64,000 nt of DNA from Skermanella stibiiresistens SB22. Lineage in GTDB: Bacteria > Pseudomonadota > Alphaproteobacteria > Azospirillales > Azospirillaceae. The DNA is taken from contig NZ_AVFL01000011.1 in NCBI RefSeq assembly GCF_000576635.1, positions 152,637 to 216,636 on the forward strand. Direction: 5' to 3'. The notes below the pieces were generated by a model. That model was given only the letters and a program-made list of their open reading frames with translations, was not told where the DNA came from and did no database searches. Positions 57,475 to 64,000 of this stretch are shown one piece after another. Made by a program: the position numbers and the translations under genes. Numbering within the stretch: position 1 is the stretch's first letter; each line of letters begins with the position of its first letter.

Positions 57475-57593
57475 TCGGGAACTTGGAACATGTGGCGGGT
57501 ATCCATCTTCGCGCGTGCCCGTCGTTTTAAATCGCCGATAGTCGGTTTGACGCGTCCGTTCAACTGGGCGCGGCGGACAACTGAGGAAACGAC

Positions 57594-58043
57594 ATGGCGA
57601 TAAAGAAAACTCTGGCGGCGCTGGCCGTCGCGGCGCTTCTGGCGGGCTGCGCCAGCCAGCAGGGAACCGGCACCGCAGCCTCGACCACCGCCGGCGTGCA
57701 AACGCCTTCGACTCCGGCGGCCCGCGTGGTCAAGTCGCGCGACGGCAGCTTCGACGGCGAGGTGATCGGTACGCCGACCGCGAATAGCCGATTCGCCAAG
57801 CTCCAGATTGGCATGACGATGCGCGAGGTCTCCAGCTTGATCGGGGCACCCGACGACATGATCCGGCACGAGACCGGCAAGCGCTGGATCCCGTTCTACT
57901 TCGGCAACGACGCCCAGCGGCTCCAGGTGATCTACAAGAACGAAGGCTGCCTGACCTACACCGGCGGCAACGTCTTCGGAGGTGGGGACAGCGAGCTGAT
58001 TCGCATCACGGTGGCTCCCAAGGGTGGCTGCCTGGACACCTGA
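57594..58043 (+). CDS. small lipoprotein with BamE/SmpA-like domain
   Basis: A 149-aa lipoprotein: signal MAIKKTLAALAVAALLAGC with lipobox LAGC (Cys19), a threonine/serine-rich linker and a BamE-like fold from about residue 65 (FAKLQIGMTMREVSSLIGAPDD). It is an outer- or inner-membrane-anchored periplasmic protein. The fold is shared by several unrelated lipoproteins, so it need not be BamE. GAGGAAA lies about 6 bp before the ATG. Confidence 0.85.
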   Translation: MAIKKTLAALAVAALLAGCASQQGTGTAASTTAGVQTPSTPAARVVKSRDGSFDGEVIGTPTANSRFAKLQIGMTMREVSSLIGAPDDMIRHETGKRWIPFYFGNDAQRLQVIYKNEGCLTYTGGNVFGGGDSELIRITVAPKGGCLDT

Positions 58044-58171
58044 CCCAGCCGATCACGGTGATGGTTTTCGTGTAACTCTCTTGATAATGTCAACCCATGC
58101 GGGTCGAGACGGGGGCGAACCGCTGATGTCTCGATCCGTCTGTGGAGAAATTTCAAGGGGAAATTGATATC

Positions 58172-58681
58172 ATGAGTCTTGGGAGACTCCGGTCCGCATT
58201 CATTTCAGCCGCCTTGGTCGCGGTGTCGGCGACGCCCGTCCTGGCGCAGTCGAGTTTCGCGCCACCGCCCCTGGTTCCCTATGGCCTGTCGATCGACGTC
58301 GATAACGCCAAGACCGCCGCCGCCGCGGCGGTTGCCGAGGCTAAGAAGAACAATTGGAGGATGGCGGTCGCCGTCGTCGATACCGGCGGCTACCTCGTGT
58401 ATTTCGAGAAGATGGCGGATACGCAAACCGGCAGCGTCGACTTGGCGATCGAGAAAGCCCGGACGTCCGCCCTGTTCCGCCGGCCCAGCAAGCTGTTCCA
58501 GGACGCGGTCGCCGGCGGCGGCGAGGGTATCCGGCTGCTGCGCCTGACCGGGGCCATTCCGATCGACGGCGGTGTTCCCATCATCGTCGATGGCAAGCTG
58601 ATCGGTGCCGTTGGTATCTCGGGTGGCAGCGGAGATCAGGACGGCACCGTCGCCAAGGCGGGCGCGTCCGCGCTGAAATAA
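58172..58681 (+). CDS. exported GlcG/HbpS-family (heme-binding-type) protein
   Basis: A 169-aa protein with a signal peptide (FISAALVAVSATPVLA, cleavage near residue 25), then the GlcG/HbpS domain: LSIDVDNAKTAAAAAVAEAKKNNWRMAVAVVDTGGYLVYFEKMADTQTGSVDLAIEKARTSALFRRPS and a C-terminal VGISGGSGDQDGTVAKAG. Family members bind heme or small molecules; the role here is not known. ATG 58172 gives a proper signal peptide. A terminator follows. Confidence 0.88.
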   Translation: MSLGRLRSAFISAALVAVSATPVLAQSSFAPPPLVPYGLSIDVDNAKTAAAAAVAEAKKNNWRMAVAVVDTGGYLVYFEKMADTQTGSVDLAIEKARTSALFRRPSKLFQDAVAGGGEGIRLLRLTGAIPIDGGVPIIVDGKLIGAVGISGGSGDQDGTVAKAGASALK

Positions 58682-58722
58682 GTCCCGAATCGACCTGGGA
58701 AATAGGGCCTGGGAATAGGGAA

Positions 58723-58750
58723 GGGGGGAGGCCTAAGCCTCCCCCCTTTT
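58723..58750 (+). terminator. intrinsic terminator after the GlcG/HbpS gene
   Basis: A 10-bp perfect stem (GGGGGGAGGC at 58723-58732 with GCCTCCCCCC at 58737-58746), a CTAA loop and a TTTT run. It lies 41 bp after the stop and separates the gene from the convergent nrdJ. Confidence 0.9.
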
Positions 58751-58771
58751 CTTCGCCTTCCGACCGGTGGC

Positions 58772-61700
58772 TCAGGAGCAGCCGGTGGTCGAGCCGCAGG
58801 TGTCGCACTTCATGCAGGTGCCGTTGCGCACCAGGGTCATGTTGCCGCACTCGCCGCAGGGATCACCCTCGTAGCCCTTGGCGCGGGCTTCGCGGATGCG
58901 CTCGCGGCGCTCGTCCACGGCGGGAGCGGGAGCGGCGGCGACCGCCACCGCGACGGCCGCCTGGGACTGGTCGGGGGACAGCGCGCGGGCCGTCGCCTCG
59001 TTGCCCATCACCGCCGCCGACGCCTGGGTTCCTGTCGCCACCGCCATGGCGGCGACGGCGCGGGTCGACTGGCCACCCGGCAGGACGCGCAGGTTGGAGC
59101 GGACATAGCCCTTGCTCGCCACCTTCTGCACGGCGTCGAGCGTGTCCTTGGTGAACCGCTCCGCCGCCGGCGGCAGGGTGCCCTCGCCATCGCCGGTGCC
59201 CAGGCTGTCCGGGAACAGGTCGTCCGGAGTCGCGTGGGACAGGTCGGTGCGCTGCAGGTAGCTGATCGCCAGTTCGCGGAAGATGTAGTCGATCACCGAG
59301 GTCGCCATCTTGATCGCGTCGTTGCCCTGGACGGGACCCGACGGCTCGAAACGGACGAAGGTGAAGGCCTCCACGAACTCTTCCAGCGGCACGCCGTATT
59401 GCAGGCCGATCGAGATCGCGATGGCGAAGTTGTTCATCAGCGACCGGAAGGCGGCGCCTTCCTTGTGCATGTCGATGAAGATCTCGCCCAGGCGGCCGTC
59501 CTCATATTCGCCGGTCCGCAGATAGACCTTGTGGCCACCGACCACGGCCTTCTGGGTATAGCCCTTGCGGCGGTGGGGAAGCTTCTCGCGGTCGGCGCGC
59601 TCGCGCATCCGCTCGATGACCCGCTCCACGATCCGCTCGGCCACCATCGGCGCCCGCTCGGCCGGCGGGGCGTCGATGATGTTCTGGACGATATCCTCGT
59701 CCTCCGACTCGTCGACGCCTTCCAGGATGCTGCTCGACAGCGGTTGGCTCAGCTTGGAGCCGTCGCGGTACAGGGCGTTGGCCTTGGTGCCGAGGCGCCA
59801 GGACAGCATGTAGGCGTCCTTGCACTGCTCGACCGTCGCCGAGTTCGGCATGTTGATCGTCTTGGAGATGGCACCCGAGATGAACGGCTGGGCCGCCGCC
59901 ATCATGTGGATGTGGCTCTCGGTCGACAGGTAGCGCTTGCCGATTCGGCCGCACGGGTTGGCGCAGTCGAACACCGACAGGTGCTCGTCCTTAAGGTGCG
60001 GGGCACCCTCCAGCGTCATGGCGCCGCAGCAATAGGTGTTCGCCGCGTCGATCTCGGCCCGCGAGAAGCCCAGATGGGCCAGCATGTCGAATCCGAAGTC
60101 ATCCAGAGCGGCGGCCGGGATGCCCAGCACCTCGGTGCAGAACTCGGTGCCGAGCGACCACTTGTTGAAGGCGAACTTGATGTCGAAGGCGTTGCCCAAA
60201 CCCTGCTCGACCGCCTTCAGCGTCTCGTCGGTGAAGCCTTTGGCCTTGAGCGCCGCGTGGTTGACGCCCGGAGCCGTCCGCAGCGTGCCGTGGCCGACCG
60301 CGTAGCGCTCCATCCGCTCGATCTGGTCCGCGTCGTAGCCGAGCTTCCGCAAGGCTTCCGGCACCACCCGGTTAATGATCTTGAAGTAGCCGCCGCCGGC
60401 CAGCTTCTTGAACTTGACCAGCGCGAAGTCGGGTTCGATGCCGGTGGTGTCGCAATCCATCACCAGACCGATGGTGCCGGTGGGCGCGATCACCGTCGCC
60501 TGGGCGTTGCGGAAGCCATAGAGCTCGCCCAGTTCCAGCGCGTTGTCCCAGGCCCGGCGGGCCGCCGCGACCAGATCCTTGTTCGGGCAATGCGCCTCGT
60601 TGATCGCCACCGGCAGGACCGACAGGCCCTCGTAATCCTGAGCCGTACCGTAGGTGGCCCGGCGATGGTTGCGGATCACCCGCAGCATGTGCTCGCGGTT
60701 GACCTCGTAGTTGGGGAACGCCCCCAGCTCCTGAGCCATCTCGGCCGAGGTGGCGTAGGACACGCCGGTCATGACGGCGGTGATGGCGCCGCACAGCGCG
60801 CGGCCCTCGTCGCTGTCATAGGAGATGCCGGCGGCCATCAGCAGGCCACCCAGGTTGGCGTAACCCAGGCCGAGCGTACGGAACTCGTAGCTGAGCTGCG
60901 CGATCTCCTTCGACGGGAACTGCGCCATCAGCACCGAGATTTCCAGCACGACGGTCCACAAGCGGCAGGCGTGCTCGAACGACTCGATGTCGAACTCGCC
61001 ATCGGCGCGGCGGAACGTCATCAGGTTCAGCGACGCCAGATTACACGCCGTATCGTCCAGGAACATGTATTCCGAGCACGGGTTCGACGCGTTGATCCGG
61101 CCGGACGCCGGGCAGGTGTGCCACTCGTTGATGGTGGTGTCGAACTGCACCCCCGGATCGGCGCAGGCCCAGGCGGCCTCGCCGATCTTCTCCCACAGGT
61201 CGCGCGCCTTCAGGGTCTTGTGGACCTTGCCGTCGGTGCGGCGGATCAGCTGCCAGTCGGCGTCGTCCAGGACGGCTTCGATGAAGTCGTTGGCGATGCG
61301 GACGGAATTGTTCGAGTTCTGGCCCGAGACGGTCAGGTAGGCTTCCGAGTCCCAGTCCGTGTCGTAGGTCTTGAACTTGATCGAGGTGTAGCCCTGGCCG
61401 GCGAACTGGATCACGCGCTGGACGTAGTTCTCGGGGATCATGTCCTTGCGGGCGGCCACGATCGCCTTCTTCAGCGCCTTGTTCTCCTTGGGATCCAGCC
61501 GCTTGGGATCGGTCGGGGAGAAGCCCTCGGACGCCGCCAGCATGACCGCGTTCATGTGGCGGGACGCCAGCTTGGACCCGGCGACCAGCGCCGCGACCTT
61601 CTGCTCCTCGGTGACCTTCCAGTCGATGTAGGCCTCGATGTCCGGGTGGTCGAGGTCGACCGTCACCATCTTGGCGGCGCGGCGCGTGGTGCCGCCCGAC

Positions 61701-62506
61701 TTGATGGCGCCGGCGGCCCGGTCGCCGATCTTCAGGAAGCTCATCAGGCCGGAGGACCGGCCGCCGCCCGACAGCTTCTCGCCGTCGCCGCGTACCCGGG
61801 AGAAGTTGGAGCCGGTGCCGGAGCCGTACTTGAACAGGCGCGCCTCGCGCACCCACAGGTCCATGATGCCGCCGTCGCCGACCAGATCGTCGCGGACACC
61901 CTGGATGAAGCACGCGTGCGGCTGCGGATGCTCGTAGGCCGATAGGGAAGCTGTCAGCTCGCCGGTGCGGAAATCGACGTAGTAGTGGCCCTGCGCCGGG
62001 CCGTCGATGCCATAGGCCCAGTGCAGGCCGGTGTTGAACCACTGCGGGCTGTTGGGGGCCGCCATCTGGCGGCACAGCATGTGGCGCATCTCATCGAAGA
62101 AGGCGCGGGCGTCCGACTCGGCGTCGAAATAGCCTCCGTGCCAGCCCCAGTAGGTCCAGGTGCCGGCCAGACGGTCGAACACCTGCCGCGCCGAGGTCTC
62201 GCCGACCAGCCGGTCCTCGCGGCTGACGCGCTTCAGCGCCTCGTCGTCAGCGACCTTGCGCCACAGCCAGCTCGGGACCGTGTTCTCCTCGACCGCCTTG
62301 AGCGCGGCGGGGATGCCGGCCTTGCGGAAATACTTCTGCGCGAGGATGTCGCAGGCGACCTGGCTCCAATCGGCCGGGACGTCGATATCGGCGAGTTGGA
62401 ACACGACCGAACCATCGGGATTGCGAATCTCGCTGGTCGTCTGGCGAAATTCGATGCCGTCGTAGGCGTCCTTTCCTTCGGTCGTGAAACGTCTCTCAAT
62501 CCGCAT
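58772..62506 (-). CDS. nrdJ: adenosylcobalamin-dependent (class II) ribonucleotide reductase
   Basis: A 1244-aa enzyme that reduces ribonucleotides using B12 and works with or without oxygen. Visible features: [57 protein letters not shown] with the catalytic cysteine near residue 477, NPCGRIG and a C-terminal zinc-ribbon-like tail (CGECGNMTL, then [14 protein letters not shown]). The length matches the long alphaproteobacterial NrdJ. AAGGGA lies about 8 bp before the ATG at 62506. No class I nrd gene is in the window. No B12 riboswitch was found in the leader. Confidence 0.97.
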   Translation of the reverse strand: MRIERRFTTEGKDAYDGIEFRQTTSEIRNPDGSVVFQLADIDVPADWSQVACDILAQKYFRKAGIPAALKAVEENTVPSWLWRKVADDEALKRVSREDRLVGETSARQVFDRLAGTWTYWGWHGGYFDAESDARAFFDEMRHMLCRQMAAPNSPQWFNTGLHWAYGIDGPAQGHYYVDFRTGELTASLSAYEHPQPHACFIQGVRDDLVGDGGIMDLWVREARLFKYGSGTGSNFSRVRGDGEKLSGGGRSSGLMSFLKIGDRAAGAIKSGGTTRRAAKMVTVDLDHPDIEAYIDWKVTEEQKVAALVAGSKLASRHMNAVMLAASEGFSPTDPKRLDPKENKALKKAIVAARKDMIPENYVQRVIQFAGQGYTSIKFKTYDTDWDSEAYLTVSGQNSNNSVRIANDFIEAVLDDADWQLIRRTDGKVHKTLKARDLWEKIGEAAWACADPGVQFDTTINEWHTCPASGRINASNPCSEYMFLDDTACNLASLNLMTFRRADGEFDIESFEHACRLWTVVLEISVLMAQFPSKEIAQLSYEFRTLGLGYANLGGLLMAAGISYDSDEGRALCGAITAVMTGVSYATSAEMAQELGAFPNYEVNREHMLRVIRNHRRATYGTAQDYEGLSVLPVAINEAHCPNKDLVAAARRAWDNALELGELYGFRNAQATVIAPTGTIGLVMDCDTTGIEPDFALVKFKKLAGGGYFKIINRVVPEALRKLGYDADQIERMERYAVGHGTLRTAPGVNHAALKAKGFTDETLKAVEQGLGNAFDIKFAFNKWSLGTEFCTEVLGIPAAALDDFGFDMLAHLGFSRAEIDAANTYCCGAMTLEGAPHLKDEHLSVFDCANPCGRIGKRYLSTESHIHMMAAAQPFISGAISKTINMPNSATVEQCKDAYMLSWRLGTKANALYRDGSKLSQPLSSSILEGVDESEDEDIVQNIIDAPPAERAPMVAERIVERVIERMRERADREKLPHRRKGYTQKAVVGGHKVYLRTGEYEDGRLGEIFIDMHKEGAAFRSLMNNFAIAISIGLQYGVPLEEFVEAFTFVRFEPSGPVQGNDAIKMATSVIDYIFRELAISYLQRTDLSHATPDDLFPDSLGTGDGEGTLPPAAERFTKDTLDAVQKVASKGYVRSNLRVLPGGQSTRAVAAMAVATGTQASAAVMGNEATARALSPDQSQAAVAVAVAAAPAPAVDERRERIREARAKGYEGDPCGECGNMTLVRNGTCMKCDTCGSTTGCS

Positions 62507-63012
62507 CTCAGTGATCCCTTGGCTCCGGCGCCCGCCGTGACTTCGGCGCCTGCTGACAACCCGACTAAAAATCCTGGCACGCCGGCCGTGGCCGGCCGGG
62601 TCGCGCGGAAAGACCGCCGCGATATCCTGTGCCTATATCCGAGTGTGCCACAAGTTCTGGGACTGGCAACCACATTTTGACGCCAAAACGGCGCTACCCA
62701 CCAAATGCTGTGGATGACTATGTGGATGAGCGTGTGGACCGCTGGTGTTGGATGGGCTCGCAACCTTCTGGAAGTGGCTCCCGCCAAGGGTTTGGGGGCC
62801 CATGGGAAAGACACGGTAGCCACGGTTGGACCGCGCGTAAACCCGTTGACAGGGGTGCGCCGAAACAGGCTGAAACAAGATATGGAGTCGCGCTTCGGCG
62901 ATTATCCCGTCGCGTCCGATGCGTCCGGCTGGACGCGGGCAAGGCCAGATGCCATATTCCGCGACGACGAACAGTGCGGAACGCGGGTTCGACGACCCCT
63001 GAGCGAGCGGCC
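62507..63012. other. 506-bp divergent region between nrdJ and the NDUFA12-type gene
   Basis: No credible gene; the long plus-strand frame into the NDUFA12-type gene has no similarity before 63013. It contains an inverted repeat TTTTG-ACGC-CAAAA (62675-62688), three TGTGGA repeats (listed separately) and a GGCGCC-flanked hairpin near 62540. It must hold the nrdJ promoter. Confidence 0.55.
62709..62738 (+). repeat. three TGTGGA repeats at 12-bp spacing (DnaA-box-like)
   Basis: TGTGGATGACTA, TGTGGATGAGCG and TGTGGACC begin at 62709, 62721 and 62733. TGTGGATGA differs at one position from the DnaA box TGTGGATAA. The array lies about 200 bp upstream of nrdJ. DnaA control of ribonucleotide reductase genes is known in other bacteria; here it is inferred from spacing and sequence only. 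Confidence 0.5.
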
Positions 63013-63402
63013 ATGAAAGAACGCATATCCTTTACGACGTTTCTGTCCAACCTACAGATCCGTATGTTCACGTGGCGCCGGGGCGAGCAGGTCGGCGTCG
63101 ATCAATTCGGCAACACGTATTACCGGGACAAGAGGAAGGCCACGGGAACGCGCGAGCGCCGCTGGGTCCTTTATAATGGCGAGCCCGAGGCGTCCAAGGT
63201 TCCGCCCGAATGGCACGGCTGGCTGCACCACACCGTCAAGGAGCCGTTGAAGGCTGGCAGCCCGTTCCACAAGCCGTGGCAGAAGCCCCACCACCCGAAC
63301 GCGACCGGCAGCCTCACGGCATATCGGCCCCCAGGCCACACGCTCGAAGGCGGACAGCGCGACCGCGCGACCGGCGATTACGAACCGTGGACTCCGGGCT
63401 GA
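63013..63402 (+). CDS. NADH:ubiquinone oxidoreductase subunit NDUFA12 family protein
   Basis: A 129-aa complex I accessory subunit (B17.2/NDUFA12 type). The family pattern is VGVDQFGNTYYRDKR, RRWVLYNGEPEASKVPPEWHGWLHHTV and HPNATGSLTAYRPPG. This subunit is found in mitochondria and alphaproteobacteria, which supports the taxonomic call. ATG 63013 is chosen as the only start at the family N-terminus; the ribosome site is weak. It is followed after 59 bp by mlaD, a common neighbour in alphaproteobacteria. Confidence 0.93.
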   Translation: MKERISFTTFLSNLQIRMFTWRRGEQVGVDQFGNTYYRDKRKATGTRERRWVLYNGEPEASKVPPEWHGWLHHTVKEPLKAGSPFHKPWQKPHHPNATGSLTAYRPPGHTLEGGQRDRATGDYEPWTPG

Positions 63403-63461
63403 CCAGCCCGGTCGATCGCCCCGCGCGCGGCGCGCCGGGCCTTTCCACCGAGGAATTTTGA

Positions 63462-64000
63462 ATGCGCAGGAATACCATTGAAACCGTGCTCGGCGGTGTC
63501 GTCATCGTCGTGGCCGGTTTCTTTTTGGTCTTTGCCTACACCAGCGCCGATCTCCGGCGGGTCGACGGCTATGATGTCCAGGCGAACTTCTCCAGCGTCG
63601 GCGGCCTGCAAAGCGGCAGCGACGTCCGCATCAGTGGCGTCAAGGTCGGCACGGTGACCAGCCAGACCCTGGATCCGAAGACCTATCTGGCGGTCGTCCA
63701 CATGACGATCGACCCCAGCATCAAGCTGCCCAAGGACACGGTCGCCCTGATCGCCAGCGAGAGCCTTCTCGGTGGCAAATACATGGCGCTGGAACCCGGC
63801 GGCGATCCCGACGAGATCCAGCCCGGCGGCAGGATCGACTTCACCCAGTCCACTCCCGGCCTGGAGCAGCTGCTGGGCCAAGTGATCTTCAGCATGCAGG
63901 GCGGTGGCCAGCAGGCGCAACCGGGTCAGGCGCAACCGGGTCAGGCCGGCGGCACCGCCCAGCCGCCAGCGGCGGGCGGCGGCGCTTCCGGTGGGGCGGC
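63462..64000 (+). CDS. mlaD: outer-membrane lipid asymmetry protein MlaD (3' end outside window)
   Basis: The first 179 residues of an MCE-domain protein, cut by the window end. An N-terminal membrane anchor (ETVLGGVVIVVAGFFLVFAY) is followed by the MCE domain (VDGYDVQANFSSVGGLQSGSDVRISGVKVGTV, then SLLGGKYMALEPGG). It belongs to the Mla system that moves phospholipids between the membranes. The visible tail becomes glycine/proline/glutamine-rich, including two copies of a 15-bp unit at 63912-63941. GAGGAA lies about 7 bp before the ATG. Confidence 0.93.
   Translation, partial: MRRNTIETVLGGVVIVVAGFFLVFAYTSADLRRVDGYDVQANFSSVGGLQSGSDVRISGVKVGTVTSQTLDPKTYLAVVHMTIDPSIKLPKDTVALIASESLLGGKYMALEPGGDPDEIQPGGRIDFTQSTPGLEQLLGQVIFSMQGGGQQAQPGQAQPGQAGGTAQPPAAGGGASGGA

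Noticed and set aside
58080..58100. Fur half-site before the GlcG/HbpS gene
   Set aside because: Only TTGATAATG is present, without a matching second half.
59234..61945. 903-codon plus-strand open frame
   Set aside because: Lies antisense inside nrdJ; arises from codon periodicity in GC-rich DNA and has low-complexity residue use without any family pattern.
62507..62640. Cobalamin riboswitch upstream of nrdJ
   Set aside because: No B12-box sequence or matching fold could be found in the leader; only a short GGCGCC hairpin.
62630..62670. NrdR box
   Set aside because: The best candidate around GGATATAGG is too far from the ACACWATATATWGTGT consensus to claim.

Overview
The window looks like chromosomal DNA of a high-GC alphaproteobacterium, probably a Rhodospirillales member of the Azospirillum/Skermanella type. 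This is inferred from gene content: an NDUFA12-type complex I subunit next to mlaD, a B12-dependent nrdJ, phosphatidylcholine synthase, an LdtR-type MarR regulator, a DUF2336 protein and an alphaproteobacterial direct-repeat LexA box. Coding DNA is GC-rich. AT-rich DNA is confined to a few promoter regions (28.7-28.9, 41.4-41.6, 46.0-46.4 and 47.6 kb). I found no rRNA, tRNA, CRISPR array, insertion sequence or phage gene.

Layout. (1) 1-4.5 kb, plus strand: a sugar ABC importer (truncated binding protein, two permeases, ATPase) followed by an enolase-superfamily acid-sugar dehydratase. (2) 4.5-20.5 kb, minus strand: a complete catecholate siderophore locus. Read in the direction of transcription it holds a FecI-like sigma factor, a TonB-dependent receptor, an ABC importer with one permease gene, entC, entE, entB, a C-A-PCP-TE NRPS, a SAM methyltransferase, a siderophore-interacting reductase and entA. 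Most genes overlap by a few bases, and two Fur-like sites lie upstream. The hand-read A-domain code fits a basic amino acid such as lysine better than serine. (3) 20.7-23.7 kb, plus strand: a DNA-repair operon with a radical-SAM/HhH protein, a DUF4130-UdgX fusion and a 76-aa protein, with a perfect GAAC-N7-GAAC LexA box at its start. (4) 24-28.6 kb: phosphatidylcholine synthase, a leaderless subtilase with a small lipoprotein, and an IlvD/Edd sugar-acid dehydratase.

(5) 28.9-47.5 kb: a surface-glycan and type I secretion locus. A degenerate EAL protein (plus) is followed by a long minus-strand run: PrtD-like ABC exporter, HlyD, GT4, a 291-aa RTX repeat protein, GT2 fusion, methyltransferase, GT4, a second GT2-like fusion whose metal-binding aspartates look lost, GT4, a pyruvyltransferase-family protein and a membrane-anchored coiled-coil protein. 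A galE-like epimerase faces away from it. Three of these proteins share a small module with a G-W-x-x-D core. Secretion of an RTX matrix or adhesin together with synthesis of a surface glycan is the simplest joint reading.

(6) 47.9-58.7 kb: mixed housekeeping and envelope genes (LdtR, DUF2336, ChaC, GMC oxidoreductase, a tiny lipoprotein, a Na+/H+ antiporter with a cyclic-nucleotide domain, SDR, acyltransferase, BamE-like lipoprotein, exported GlcG/HbpS protein). (7) 58.8-64 kb: nrdJ on the minus strand; its 506-bp upstream region carries three TGTGGA repeats at 12-bp spacing. The NDUFA12-type gene and the truncated mlaD read away from it.
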